A stretch of 64,000 bases of DNA from Hemileia vastatrix (GCA_030280995.1 JASXTE010000002.1:41438683-41502682); one strand, 5' to 3'. Positions 22,099 through 35,685 are shown, counted from the stretch's first letter. Translations and numbers: made by a program. Notes: generated by a model from the sequence alone, not told the origin.

Positions 22099-23173
22099 AT
22101 ACGTTATGAAAAGCAAAATGAACAAAAATATAAAATTTTGAAAGGATATGGCAACAAAAACACTACTATAATAAATTTTTTATTTTGAAAATAGGTAATA
22201 ATGAAGAGTTGAGTGGACGGACAGATGAGCTTTCTCATGAATATCTTTCTCTATAAAATATGGATATCTATGTATGTTCATAATTAATTCAAAAGGAAAT
22301 AACTCAGCTGTAATAGAAAATTATTGCATGATAAACGGGTAAAAATATAATGGAGAATCATTTTGATTTTCCAACTTATTTTGATAATATTTTAATGCAA
22401 ATAATGACCTTATTTGAGCTTGTTGATTGTGCTGACAAACTTATTTTAAAAATTAAGATTAACAACTTATTAGTATGTATATATTTTATTTACCAAGATT
22501 ACTCGGAAACCATACCAATTTTTCAGAGTTTGGAATTAGCAACTTAATGTAAAAATTCTGTTTTATGGATTCTGGAAGCTTTACTTTGATTACCTCTTAG
22601 ATTTGAAAATTTTAAAATAATATATTTTGTTGAAAAAATATTTATTTTTCAAACTGTAATTCTATATTGTGAAAAATAAATATTATAAATTTTTTTATAT
22701 CTTATAGTGATTATTAGTGAAAACCTTTCTGTTACTTGGCAGAATTTTATTAATTCAGGTGATTTCAGAAAAAAAAAACGGCAACACTTAAATAACTTTA
22801 TTATTATAAATTAAATGGTATTATTTTGATTCAAGTTATATCATAGTTTCTCCTATATTTAAAAATGCGATCAATTTATATTCTCTTATAGTATTATGCT
22901 TTGTGCAAAATAAGCTGTTTGATAAACATGTATGCAACATTGTAAAATGTAGCGAGTCTGAAACATTTTTCTGATGCACAGTATGGATACCTACTTAATG
23001 CATGGTTGATCTGCATGAAAAAAACATTCAAAGAAATCCATGGTAACCAACTTTTTGATAAACTTCTTGAGACGTAAAAATTAGCTTATTTTAGTAAGTG
23101 CTTTACAATAAATAAATAGTTTTTTCAATTGCTACCATCCAGTAACATATTTCTTATATCCAGAAGTCTTAAA
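22099..23173. other. Divergent intergenic region
   Basis: Lies between the minus-strand unknown gene and the plus-strand transposase. AT-rich; no convincing ORF, although a 65-codon open stretch exists at 22350-22547. It presumably holds both promoters; I see no distinctive motif. Confidence 0.5.
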
Positions 23174-26100
23174 ATGCCACCATTTTTTGCATTTGTAAAT
23201 GTAAAGAGCTTGGATGTTCATCAAGAAAGCATCAGACCTCATTGGGAAGCTTTGAAGTTGGTGTAGCTTTCAAAACATCTCAGTCATACTCCAAACATGA
23301 AGAGGAAAGAAATCGCAAAGCACAGATGGTTGGTACATCCAGCGCTTCACCTAACTTAGGATCCAACATCCCAGATCTTGTAAGACATCAATATTTTTTA
23401 AATAAAGAGAAGTTATGTTTCAATTAATCTCTATTTTTTTCTTTGCTTAGGGGAAGCCTGTTTTGGAAACAATTCAATCTCTACCACGGTCAAACAATTT
23501 GAATTTGGAAGAGCCTTATAGCCAAAAGATAATGTGGCAAGCAGCAAAACTTTATCTTATCCATCATTTAAGCAAAGAAGGTTCTGCTGAATTTTTGCAT
23601 GATGAAGTCAACAAACTCAAACTTCTTAGTGACATAGGCAAACTAGATACTAGCAGAATCATCATCCTGATTCCCCTTTCTATAGAGACAGTTTTTAGTC
23701 AATTGCAACTCAATCCATTATTTGTCACCAAGACATGCTGTGCTCAGTGCTTTGCTCTTTATGAGTATATCCCCAAACACCAAACATCAATCTTATCTTG
23801 TACTCAACCTTTTTATTCATCCTCAAAGGGCTATTTGAAAGATTTAGGACAGAGAGAAGAAACTGTCAATTGTGATGAAAATTTGTATTTGGCTAAGTAC
23901 AAACAAGAAGAAGCAATCTACGATCCTCGTAAAACATTTCATCAAAACAGTTTGGTTGAATGGCTTTCAGGAAAGTTTAAACTAATCAAATTCGAGACGC
24001 TGATTGAGAAAAAAAATGATTTTCTAGAAAACATGGAAAGGGATTTCATGAAAGATGTATATGATGGTTTTGTATGGAAAAATTTTCCAGATATTTCTAC
24101 AACTCGAAATAGAAGTGTCAATGGATATACAAAAACCCAAGGTAATTTAATTTTTAGTTTATATGTTGACTGGTTTAGGCCGGGTGGCAATTGTATTGGA
24201 GGTCATAAGAAATCTGTGGGTAATATCTTGTTGGTGTGTATGAACTTGCCTACAGAAGATCGATACAAAACCAAAAATCTATTTTTGTATGCTATTATTC
24301 CCGGTCCAACTGAGCCAACGAGTGAACAAATAAATCATCTTCTGAAGCCTCTTGTCGATGAACTAAAGACTCTATGGGATGGCATATTTATTGAAAAACA
24401 CCTCACTATCCACAGGGCCGAAAAATAAGGGCTGCATTATTCTCTTTAATAGGAGACATTCCAGTGATGCGAAAGATTGCTGGTTTTGTAAGTCACTCAG
24501 CCACTAAGTTCTGCTCTGTCTTTCATATTTCAAAAGATGAAATTGGTGAGCATCAAGTCGAAAAATTTTCCTTACGTACTCATGAGGATCATATGCACTG
24601 GGCAGAGAAGTGGAAAAAGTGCCAGTCACATTGGGAGTGGGTATCTATTGTTAGGAGTCATGAGGTTCGATGGAGCGAGCTAAATAACCTTGTATATTGG
24701 CAACCTACGGAATATTGCTCAATTGACTTGATGCATTCACACATGCTTGGAAATCTTAAAGATCACAGTCTAACTTTTTTTCTAATACAAAATGCCGCAA
24801 TCAACCTAGAAAAAAAGCTGACAAAGGAAAAAAATTGGCATATAAGAAGAGAAGATGATGATGGACGTTCTGATATATTTCTAAATAAGCAATATAAAAA
24901 ACGTAGAAGCAGCTTAATCAGCACTGATGCCGATAATATTGAACCAGTGGGGCGGCAAAAAAGACAATGATATACAAGTACAATGAGACGGTCACAAACA
25001 TATCTTAGAATGGATAGTGGAGGAGCTGAATTGGAAGGATCAAGCAGCCGGACAAAGTCATCAAGTTCTGAACATCACTTTCAAACCTTAGAGTTTGGCT
25101 CCGAACATGCTTCTGAAAGTGGAAGTCGAAATTCAACCTATAACTTAAGGCAAAAAAGTATCAGTATATCCGAAAGTGAAAAATCTAATTCATCCGTTGA
25201 GACTATTAGAAGTAAGGAAGATAAAAAGAGGGGCAAAGAGAAAGAAAGTGAAAGAACTAAGAATCCACGATTGTCAGCCACTGAGCTAGAGGCAGTGTGG
25301 AATGTGATAGAGCAAACAAAAAAACCTTCCTGGATTTCATGAGTGCCAAAACAAGTAGGATCTAAAAAGTCAGGTTCCCTCAAAGCTGCGGAGTGGCATG
25401 TAATTTATACTGTTTACTTTCCTTTGTCACTTATCCCCCTTTGGGTAGAAAAATTAAATCAAGCCGAGACATCCGTGACGTCAGACCACAAACCTAGAGA
25501 ATATTATCTTCTCAAATCACTCACCACTTAAAGTTCAATTACCAACTTTTTGACTTTAAAAAATGTGTCTGCTGATAAAGTTGATGAATTAAAACAACTT
25601 GTATTGGAGTATTGTAACTGCTTGGAAGAAGGTTGGAAAAATATCAGCTTTAAGCCAAATCTTCATTTCACTCAACATTTTCCAGAAATGATTAAACGTT
25701 TTGGTCCACCCGTAGGTATGGCTACTTGGGCTGCTGAAAGATTTAATGGTATATTATTGGAAATTCCAAACAATCATCATCCAGGTATTTAGTTTGGTAT
25801 TTGGGCGCTTAAAAATGCAAATGAGCTAATTTATTTTTATTGAACATAGAAGAAATACCACGGACCATGCTCAAGCAATGGCATCGGAAGTCTAGGGTAT
25901 TGGAACTAGGTGAAGCTGAAGATGATGCTCAGTATGGATCTAATATTAAAAAAATTGAGTAAAATACAAAAAAAAGACATTTCCATTTAACTGAGGCATT
26001 ATTTACAAAATGGGTAAGGGCACGCTTAAGAAAAGAGACATCTAAACGGGATTTGTTACCATCAGAGAAGGTAGGAGACAGGGTAGTTGAAAATATAGCA

Positions 26101-26467
26101 AGCATATTGGTCCATGGAAAGCGTTATAGGACTCATGAACAGAATCCTGGGAATTCTACCATTGAATTCTACTTTGGAAAAGATAGTCAGTTTGGGCATA
26201 TTGATCAGCTTTTTAGTTCAAAGGACGATAATAAACAAGTCTATCTAATCGTTAGTCCATTTAAAGAGCTTATACCAGAAGATACAAAAAAGGATCCCTA
26301 TGAGGAGTTTCCACAAGTGCATTGCCGTTTAGTAAGAGTAGAAAAAGCGACACAAAGTGTGGTAAATCAAGATTCAATTATTGGACATGCCGCCACTTTA
26401 CAGCATTAAAGGGGAATGTTTGGAATAAAGTACAATGTTATCACTGCTGTTGGACTTCAGACACTAG
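23174..26467 (+). pseudogene. tnp2/Plavaka-like transposase (CACTA class), decayed
   Basis: The first exon (ATG 23174) has a Cys-rich start (ICKCKELGC) that needs a one-base correction in a T-run. An intron at about 23379-23459 leads into the main body from 23460. Diagnostic stretches of the fungal tnp2/Plavaka family are present in order: CCAQCFALYEY, FSLYVDWFRPGGN (Asp near 24168), GIIPGP-type AIIPGPTEPTSEQINHLLKP, then after a one-base frame change near 24420 RKIAGFVSHSATKFCS, RWSELNNLVYW and the hallmark SIDLMHSHMLGN. Further on come HFTQHFPEMIKRFGPP and AERFNG, an intron (about 25789-25849), and a C-terminus with SPFKEL and DPYEEFPQVHCRL. In-frame stops are at 24968, 25340, 25529, 25959-region and 26407. 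It would cut and join the CAC-type ends of this element and its MITEs. Not functional now. Confidence 0.85.
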
Positions 26468-26959
26468 TAAGTAAAAAATTAAACAACATGGACATTTTAT
26501 TTTTGTTAATATGGTCGAAATTATTTAGGATTGGTAAGAATTTGGAGGATTTGGAAAGTTTGTAATAGATCTTTGGAACAGCTAGATGTAAGATTAATAA
26601 ATAAAACTTTTTGAGATGTTGCCTAAATGTTTAAGAAAACAATAACAAGGGCATTCTTTACGGTTTAGAAACCCTGCTATTAATGAGTGACATTTTATTG
26701 TAAATGTAATTTCAACTAAAAGGAATTCAATGTACTATACAAAGTCTACCTATACTTGAAAAATATTATAAATAGTTCAGAACCAGGGTTGAAAAATCTA
26801 AGGACCATATTTTTCAAGCCAATAAAACTGAGTTTTCAACTAATTTTTTCGCTTGAATATTTTATTCATTAAACTCACAATTAAAATGTATAACTAATTT
26901 CTCTTTAATATTATCTTGTCTATATTCTGAAAGTTAATATTTTTTTTATAAAGCACAGA
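26468..26959. other. Intergenic, promoter of the next gene
   Basis: AT-rich; no ORF. A TATAAAG sequence lies at about 26948, only a dozen bases before the ATG at 26960, so it may be leader rather than the TATA box. Confidence 0.4.
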
Positions 26960-28649
26960 ATGTCTAATACTGGTGATGCCATGCAGGTTGATCCTCCATT
27001 AGAAAGTAATGTTGGAGTGCAAAATAATCCTCCCCCTCAAAATCCTAGAATGCCTCCATCAGGTCCTGCTCCCCCTGAAAGACCAAGTGAAAATCCAGGT
27101 AAACCCTAACCTCCTCCTCAGTCTTCATCAGATGTCCAAATTTGATCAAATGATTGCTCTTTTAATATCACAAATACAGATGGTTGATCTGCACCTGGTA
27201 ATTTTCAGCAGGAAGCTTAAAGTGTAGGTAATGATTGGGCTAGTATGTTGTTGAATCAGTTTCTTGGAAGCGGTGGGGGATCCACTTCTACTAACCCAGC
27301 CGCAAGTACCAGTGGACCTGGTGAGTAAACTTTTTCAACATGCTTTTATGTTTTAAAATAGGTTTACCAATTTTTATTTTCAAAAATTTGCAGTTAATCC
27401 CTCTCTTATAATTCGAGCTACTGATCAGCGCAGAATACTTGATGCTGAGTCACTTCAAAATGACTGAAAATTGCGAATGGTTAGAAGCATAGTTACGAGG
27501 TGTGATGTACCAAGGAGCTCAGATTCTATTAACCCAAATATCTATCACTTTTTGAAGTTCTGTCTTGGTGGACCCATTAATGTATCTGAGTTTCCTATAG
27601 GCCCAACAAATGAAGAACTTACATATTGGAAAAATTGGCATGATTACAAGCTATTGACGATTGAAACAGCATTAAAACAGGTTCAAAACACACCACAGGC
27701 AACTTCAGCTGATGATCGTCAATTTATTTTAACAAATACTGCTATATTCTTACGTTCCAAAATTCATCTACCAACTTTTATTTCAACACCTGAGCCCCGA
27801 GGACTAAAGGGAGGAGCTGCTGTACCGATCTCTGTAAAACAGCATTTGGAACGAGAGCTTCAAGAGAAAGGATTTCGTCGACTCACTTTTGATTGGAACT
27901 GTCAAAATTTTTCTGAGTCACTATGGAATCAAGTAATGGGGAGTGTAGTATCAGACCATTGTACTAAGTGGCTCTCAACATTGAAAAATATTGATTCAGC
28001 AAAACTCAGGTTTACACCAATCATCATCGAGCAATGGGTGGTCAACAAGGGAAAGGAGATTCGAAAGATGGCTGGTCAAAACTGTGAGGTGATTGAGGCA
28101 AGTAGAAAGGAAAAGAGATCAAGAGCACAGATAAAGAGTTATCAAACAAAGGTATTTATTCAAAGCATAATAATTAAAGAAAGTCTATTACTAATTTGAT
28201 TTGATTTTAGATTTCAAAAAACCGCTACGACATTGCAAGAAAAAAGTGCTTTGATCAGCCAGGCTTTGTAGCACTTTTTCATGATACAAGTCTCATGTCT
28301 GATTTAGAAGAAGCCCCACCAACCAGAAGAGAATTGTCCTAAACGAGTAGTTCCTGGATGGAGAAATACAAAACTTGATGAAATTTTAGATAAAATGGAC
28401 AACTTGACTAAAAAGACGGCCCATTCAAATGTTGAAAAGGCTTCAATGAAGAAACTTTATGATCGCTCAACTAAAAAGACAGCTTCAACAGATGGTATCT
28501 TGAATGTGCCCAAATTTCTGCCAAAAAACTGCTATTCACCTGGATATTTAGTAAATTTGTTGGTTAATGAGAGGAAGTTACTTTATGTTCGAGAAGATAT
28601 AGATTTTGCCAAAGTTAATGAAGCACTAGATCGAGCAGCAGCACCTTAA
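26960..28649 (+). pseudogene. Second transposon gene, unknown, Pro-rich N-terminus
   Basis: ATG 26960 (MSNTGDAMQVDPP) opens a Pro/Asn/Gly-rich N-terminus. One frame can be followed through an intron at about 27322-27393 into a ~240-residue conserved-looking body (27394-28151; PNIYHFLKFCLGGPINVSEF, TAIFLRSKIHLPTF, HLERELQEKGFRRL), a second intron (about 28152-28210), and after one frame change near 28340 a C-terminus (PGWRNTKLDEILDKMDNL, LPKNCYSPGYL). Five stops in the first third (KP-stop, QI-stop, DG-stop, EA-stop, ND-stop) all fit CAA or CGA with C changed to T. I do not recognise a named family. Its position behind the transposase suggests the accessory protein (TnpA-like) of the element. 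Confidence 0.6.
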
Positions 28650-29380
28650 ATTTTTTACCCAACTGGTAACCATGTACATAGAGTGATAGTAATCATTTTT
28701 TAAATATAACATTATTATTCTTTCTTATAAAAAATTCCAATTGATGTATAAGATAAACGAGAGCAAAAGAATTAAATATTTTAAAATTATTGAGCATAGA
28801 AAAACATATATATATTTTTGTAAAACTTTAAGACATGATAAACGTTTTGATTAAATAAATGTGAAATTTTTTTATGCACAATAAATGAACTTAAAATAAA
28901 TTAAGTTGAATCTCTTCTCAGATACTTACTACAAGATCAAATTAAAGCCTAAAACAAGAATAGAATTAGATTCTAAATTTCAATTAAAAATACCTGTTTT
29001 TCAATAATTATAATTTCTTTTTTATTGGCTAAACGCCACCAATGATAAGTATAAAAATACACATGTGAAAAAAAAAATGAAAGTGAACACCTTCCCTCAC
29101 CAAAAAAGAGAGATCATTAAAGGCACTCAAAAATCCATTACCATAGTTAATAAACTAAATATATACAAAAAATTAAAGCATTCAAACGATGGGAATTTGT
29201 TTACACAAGGATCTTAAGAAATTTTTATTTTTAAACTTCACTTTTCGCAACAATAATTGAAAATTATTAATCATTAAAAACCAAAAAATCATCAATTTAT
29301 ATTTGGTTTTCATGCCTTAAAAAATAAAAGAGGCTTTAATAAAATGTAATTGATAAACATACTTCAGTAGAATTTAAGTA
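28650..29380. other. AT-rich spacer, nothing recognised
   Basis: No ORF or motif of note; it ends abruptly at the first half-palindrome of the array. Confidence 0.5.
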
Positions 29381-31993
29381 TTGTGCTGGACACTTTGGCC
29401 AAGACCAGTGACTAAAAATTGCAAGGAAAACCAAAAATCAATAGGCTATAAAAGGAAGTTTATTGATGGCATCAAATTATTTTTTGGTAAAAGTGTCCAG
29501 CACAAGTTCGGTTGAACTTATGCTAGACACTTTTCCAATTTGAAGTTGGTGAGGTGTATGTTTTTTTAAGAGAAGTGAGGTGTTCCTCATAAAAGTGTCC
29601 AGAACAAGTTCGGCCGAACTTGTGATGGAACTTTTACTAAAAAAAAAAAATGATGCTATCAAATATGTTCATGTTATAGCCTAATTTTTTTTTATTTCCT
29701 TGAAGTAATAAGTTACTTTCCATGACCAAAGTGTCCAGCACAAATTTGGCCGAACTTATGCTAAACACTTTTATAATTTGAAGTTGGTAAGGTGCATGTT
29801 TTTTTAAGAGAAGTGAGGTTTTCCTTATAAAAGTGTCCAGCACAAGTTCGGCTGAACTTGTGCTGGACACTTTGGCCAAGACCATTGACTAAAAATTGCA
29901 AGGAAAACCAAAAATCAATAGGCTATAAAAGGAAGTTAATTGATGGCATCAAATTGTTTTTTGGTAAAAGTTTCCAGCACATGTTCGGCCAAACTTATGC
30001 TGGACACTTTTCCAATTTGGAGTTGGTGAGGTGTATGTTTTTTTAAGAGAAGTGAGGTGTTCCTCATAAAAGTGTCCAGCACAAGTTCGGCCAAACTTGT
30101 GATGGACACTTTTACCAAAAAAAAAATGATGCTATCAAATATGTTCATGTTATAGCCCAATTTTTTTTATTTCCTTGAAGTAATAAGTTACTGTCCATGA
30201 CCAAATTGTCCAGCACAAGTTCAGCCGAACTTATGCTGGACACTTTTATAATTTGAAGTTGGTAAGGTGAATGTTTTTTTAAGAGAAGTGAGGTTTTCCT
30301 TAAAAAAGTGTCCAGCACAAGTTTGGCCAAACTTGTGCTGGACACTTTTACCAAAGACATTAGATAGCATCAATTATCTTCATTATATGGGCTGTTTTTA
30401 TTGGTTTTCCTTGCAATTTATAGTCACTGTTCTTGGCCAAAGTGTCCAGCACAAGTTCGACTGAACTTATGCTGGACACTTTTCCAATTTGAAGTTGGTG
30501 AGGTGTTCCTCATAAAAGTGTCCAGCACAAGTTCGGTTTGGCTGAACTTGTGCTGGGCACTTTTATAAGGAAAACCCCACTTCTCTTAAAAAAACATGCA
30601 CCTTACCAACTTCAAATTATAAAAGTGTCCAGCATAAGTTCGGACAAACTTGTGCTGGACACTTTTACCAAAAAAAAAAATAGATGCCATCAATTAACTT
30701 CCTTTTATAGCCTATTGATTTTTGGTTTTCCTTGCAATTTTTAGTCACTGGTCTTGGCCAAAGTGTCCAGCACAAGTTCAGCCAAACTTATGCTGGACAC
30801 TTTTCCAATTTGAAGTTGGTAAGGTGTATGTTTTTTTAAGAGAAGTGAGGTTTTCCTTATAAAAGTGTCTAGCACAATTTCAGCTGAAATTGTGCTGGAC
30901 ACTTTGGTCATGGACAGTAAATTATTAATTCAAGGAAATTAAAATAATTAGGCTAGAAAATGAAGATATTTGATGGAATCAATTTTTTTTGGGTAAAGGT
31001 GTCCAGCACAAGTTCGGCCAAACTTGTGCTAGACACTTTTATGAGAAAAACCTCACTTCTTCTAAAAAAACATGCACCTTACCAACTTCAAATTGGAAAA
31101 GTGTCCAGCATAAGTTCGGCCGAACTTATGCTGGACACTTTGGCCAAGACCAGTGACTAAAAATTTCAAGGAAAACCTAAAATCAATAGGCTATAAAAGG
31201 AAGTTAATTGATGGCATCAAATTGTTTTTTGGTAAAAGTGTCCAGCACAAGTTTGGCCGAACTTGTGCTGGACACTTTTATAAGGAAAACCTCACTTCTC
31301 TTAAAAAAACATGCACCTTACTAACTTCAAATTATAAAAGTGTCCAGCATAAGTTCGGCCGAACTTGTGCTGGACACTTTGGTCATGGACAGTAACTTAT
31401 TACTTCAAGGAAATAAAAAAAATTAGGCTATAACATGAGCATATTTGATAGCATCATTTTTTTTTTGGTAAAAGTGTCCATCACAAGTTCAGCCGAACTT
31501 GTGATGGACACTTTTATGAGGAACAACTCACTTCTCTTAAGAAAACATACACCTCACCAACTTCAAATTGGAAAAGTTTCCAGCATAAGTTTGGCCGAAC
31601 TTGTGCTGGACACTTTTACCAAAAAACAATTTGATGCCGTCAATTAACTTCCTTTTATAGCCTATTTATTTTTGATTTTCCTTGCAATTTTTAGTCACTG
31701 GTCTTGGCCAAAGTGTCCAGCATAAGTTTGGCCGAACTTGTGCTGGACACATTTACCAAAAAACAATTTGATGCCATCAATTAACTTCCTTTTATAGCCT
31801 ATTGATTTTTGGTTTTCCTTGCAATTTTTAGTCACTGGTCTTGGCCAAAGTGTCCAGCACAAGTTCAGCCGAACTTATGCTGGACACTCTCCTAATTTGA
31901 AGTTGGTAAGGTGCATGTTTTTTTAGGAGAAGTGAGGTTTTCCTTATAAAAGTGCCAAGCACAAGTTTGGCCGAACTTGTGCTGGAAACTTTA
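29381..31993. repeat. Array of ~22 palindromes with three reshuffled spacer types
   Basis: A near-perfect ~45-base palindrome (half-site AAAGTGTCCAGCACAAGTTC, centre GGCC, then its reverse complement) recurs at about 29489, 29591, 29728, 29829, 29967, 30068, 30203, 30303, 30439, 30514, 30621, 30760, 30861, 30995, 31097, 31234, 31336, 31470, 31572, 31715, 31845 and 31949; a half-unit opens the array at 29381. Spacers are of three kinds: A (~92 b, contains CTATAAAAGG), B (~57 b, AATTTGAAGTTGG) and C (~90 b, ATGATGCTATCAAATATG). Up to 30350 the order A-B-C-B repeats twice in one orientation (period ~475 b). After that, single spacers are inverted or reordered, with every switch at a palindrome. 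Apparent short ORFs here are translations of the repeat, not genes. Confidence 0.95.
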
Positions 31994-33291
31994 CTCAAAA
32001 CAGTTTGATGGATTCAATTTTCTACATATTCCTTACCATGGTCTTTTGGTAAAAAGGGAAACCTTTAGCTATTGGTAGTTGATTTGAGTATATTATGAGT
32101 AGTTGATATTTCCATTTTAATGTAAAAGTGTACAATATTTTTTGCGATTACCAGTAATTTATTTCCCTCAATATTTCTAAGATATTGGTTATAATTTTTA
32201 TAACACCTATTTCTAATATTCCTCTTTGATTTGATTATTTTTTTTAGTCCTGATTTAAAGGTTTTTACTATTTTATCAACCAAGCTTTACATCAATGTAA
32301 AAAATACCCTGATTAATCCTGCTATATTTTTTTGACTGTTCCTATTCAATAATAGCTCAAGTTAGAAACATATATCCATTATCTATTTTCTTTTTCAACT
32401 TAGTTATCTCAGTGGAAAGTGTTCATCAATTACTATTGAATGATGTTTACAGTACGTAACCTTGTACAAATCTGTAAACTACTTTAAAAAAATTGTGACT
32501 TTGGTAGTTGGTTATTGGATTTTATATGGCAATAATTTCAAATAATTTTATACTTTATTCATATGCTAAGATTCTTAAGTGTTTCTATTTCTGATTTATT
32601 ATATCAATTTAACTTTAACTAAGTTTAGACTAAGTTTGTGCCACGGGGTGTCAGCGCAGCCCAAACGAGCTCCTATCATAGAATAAATTAATTTTTTTTA
32701 ATAATTTTATATAATACTATTTAGTGTTATTTTTTTTATCCCCTTTTTTTAAATTATCTTTTTCCTTTGTTTTTGTCCCCTATTTTTTATAACACATAAA
32801 GATGCCGAAATTTTCAATAATAGATCCCTTTGTCATGTTGCATGATGTCGATATTTAAAATATAATTTAAATATTTAAATTAGTTAAACTTATATTCTCA
32901 ACTATTTACCCTTTGCAATTATCAAATTGTAAATTGGACATTTTCTTTGTTTGTCATCCTTTTAAGTTCCCAATGTTTATGTCTAGTTACTTCCCTTTTA
33001 CTATTAACCCCATTATTATCATCAGACTATTTTACAATATGCTCGCTAGCTTGATGACATTGTAAAAGAACCCCTATCAAAAACCTGCTTCTGGTAATAT
33101 ATAAACCCTCTTGTTTAGTACCACATTTCTCAATTCGTTTATTTAACTCAATTTTACTACTATTATCTTTTGGTTATAACATTTATCTGTGTTAGTACAG
33201 CTTGAAAATACAAATAGCAATATATATTTTTTATCTCTTTATTATCTTGATATAAGAATTTTTTATTTTTTTCAAGTAATAAGTCATTAAA
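31994..33291. other. AT-rich intergenic region
   Basis: No coding sequence supported. A TATA-like ATATATAAACC at about 33098 probably serves the gene starting at 33292. An isolated GC-rich patch lies at 32640-32672. Confidence 0.45.
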
Positions 33292-35685
33292 ATGCCTCGT
33301 GATAAACAGACACCTCCTTTATGTAAGATCTATTGCTTTATCTCTTATATCTTCTTAGACTAACTTTTCTTTTCCATTAATATATTTGATATATTAGCAC
33401 CAAGTAGTTATTTGACAAAATCTCATCAGCATCTTCGATTCGAATCCTTCAAACTCAAGAAACAACCACCTCTAGGCATGTCTCCAAACCCCCCTTCTCT
33501 TGCCAATGAAAGGAATGAAATTACCTGATCTCAATATGGCAAGATACTTGAGTTTGCTAAAGGCAAAACTGAAGAACTACTGTCAACTCTTAGCGAGAAG
33601 CCTTTGCCATCTTATATTTTAAATGCCTACAACAATGTGCTTGAATACATTGATGACCTAGAAAAATGTAAGTAATTATTTTATATTAAAGTATTTAAAC
33701 TCAGAACAATAAATTATGGACACTTTTTCTTTAAAACTTATTCAAATTCAGCTTATGATAAAGGTATCATTCCTCCTGATGATGTCATTATCATCAAAGA
33801 TGATTATGATAATGAAATACCTGATGCTGAAGGCTATGCATCAACATCTCGAGGGGGAGATAAGACTATTCTTCGGCGTTCAAAAAGAATGAGACTTTCT
33901 AGGGGCTCTAGTTATGTCAGTGCTACTAAAACTCCTCCTGCCAAGGATTCCTCTTACTCAGCATCTCAAAAATCCAAACAAACTAGCCAAAATGTGTCGA
34001 AAGGGTATGTTATTTCTTTCATGAGTAATATAGCAGTCAATTTTATATTAGTGTTTAAAGCTATCTTCAAATTGTTTACTTTCTTATTTATTATTTCTTG
34101 TCTTTTTCTTATCTTTTAATCCAGCTCTAAAAACAACAATCACTCCAAAGCGTCAACTAATAGCGAATCTTTCTCTAATGAAGAAGAAGTAGAAGAAGAA
34201 GATGATGATGAAGTTTCAAAATATGAAGCTTCTCTAACTCAAAAAGATGATGAAGCTACTTCTGCTGATGAGGTTGAGAAAAAACCGAATGAAGAAATCG
34301 ATCCACCTAGCCAACCACAAAAAAATTCTTCAAGTTCAAAGAAACAGCTTATAGTTGCCGTATCTTCAAAATCTAAAATTGAAATTCCCCAAATCCTACG
34401 GTCTCTATCATCATCAATAAAAATTTCTAATAACTCCCTTCCTTATACTCCAACAATGATTGGAAACTCAAAATTACAGAAGCAAATAGCTGAAATTCAT
34501 CGATTTTTTGAAGGTAGAATCAATGGTCAAAAGGTACTTAGGGCATGGCCAGAAATCGATCAGTTATTTGAAATCAGTTTTTCTGCTTCTCTTGAAAAGA
34601 CACATGAAATTTGGCACAAATTCAATTTTCTATGGATGAAATCTGCTCATGACGAAAGGCTTACAAAAATTAATGAACTCTGTATGTATCACTTAATTGA
34701 AGTTGGATAATTTATTTTATGATAACTAATTGTTGTTAATTTTTTAGCTTTGGATTTTCTTAATGTTGACACTTCTTGAAAATTTGGAAAATTTTTGTAA
34801 CTCTGAAGAACCAAACTCAAATAATCTTTCTCCATTTAAGAAGACTGATCACCCTTAATCATCGATGATACGCATGCTATCAAGACTAGTTAGCCCAACT
34901 GCTCACCAGCGTTCTTTTTGGGCATCCCTTGTTGCATCATCTCTTTATCTTGCTTCTCAAGAGTTTACCCTTCCTGCTGAAGAATCCAACTTCAATCCAG
35001 ATTGTCCTATTGAACGTGCCCTACATATTCTAGCCCGCCTTACACATCTTAAAAGCAAAGTTCCCGATACATTCAACAGCTCAACATCACAGTTAATTGC
35101 TGCAAATTTTTCAATCACTCCCCTATGCCAAATTAGAAACATAATAATCGAAGTCATAATTTCAATAATTATTTTAAAATCTAGAGAGGCTGCTGCAAAT
35201 ATAACTCAAGCTGAAAGCAAGAAACGACAACGTTTGAGGAATAAAAAAAAACAACAGATATGCAGCAATTTGATGAGTCTCATAATGATTCTATTCAGAA
35301 GATGAATCAAGAATATGCACACCATAAATATCAATCATTTACTTTTTACTTGGTTGATGGTGTTTGTCGATTATTTCTTTCCTCACAGGACCACCGGCTT
35401 GTGTCAGCTTCAGACTGCTTAGAATTCATAACACAACTCGGCCTCCTTAGAAAATACTGTGATAATAATAATCTGGGCGGTGAAAAAATCTGGAAAAACC
35501 TTAATTTTTATATCTTTAATATTATCAAACCCTTAATAGATAAATCTGGGCCTATGCCACTTAATTTTAATACTCCCACCATAAGCCATATTGCTAAAGA
35601 AATGGTAGCTGATTTTCTTGATTATTGGAATCTTATTAAGCCGAATTCTTCATTTTTCTCTATTGTTGACGTAATTAATACATAA
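33292..35685 (+). pseudogene. Unknown acidic protein gene of the giant element, five exons
   Basis: Exons 33292-33322, 33398-33667, 33752-34004, 34125-34681 and 34748-35685, all with GT-AG introns. Exon 3 has a basic cluster (LRRSKRMRLSRGSS). Exon 4 has a strongly acidic run (about 34190-34220, Glu/Asp) and a Ser/Lys-rich linker, then a structured-looking segment (QKQIAEIHRFFEGRINGQ, KTHEIWHKFNFLWMKS). Exon 5 contains SFWASLVASSLYLASQEF and a Leu-rich end. A TGA in exon 2 (EIT-stop-SQYG, CGA context), stops near the start of exon 5 and at 34856, and a frame change in the A-run near 35250 inactivate it. No family recognised; the acidic and basic tracts suggest a nuclear protein, which is weak inference. 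Confidence 0.55.

Noticed and set aside
29477..31647. Series of short ORFs with similar translations (…AELVLDTF…)
   Set aside because: They are translations of the palindrome half-sites and spacers, occurring on both strands; no start context, introns or codon bias.
29381..31993. CRISPR-like array
   Set aside because: Repeats are 45-base palindromes and the three spacer types recur, so spacers are not unique; the setting is eukaryotic with spliced genes.
32640..32672. Isolated GC-rich patch (CACGGGGTGTCAGCGCAGCCC)
   Set aside because: Resembles element ends, but no partner end or duplication is visible.
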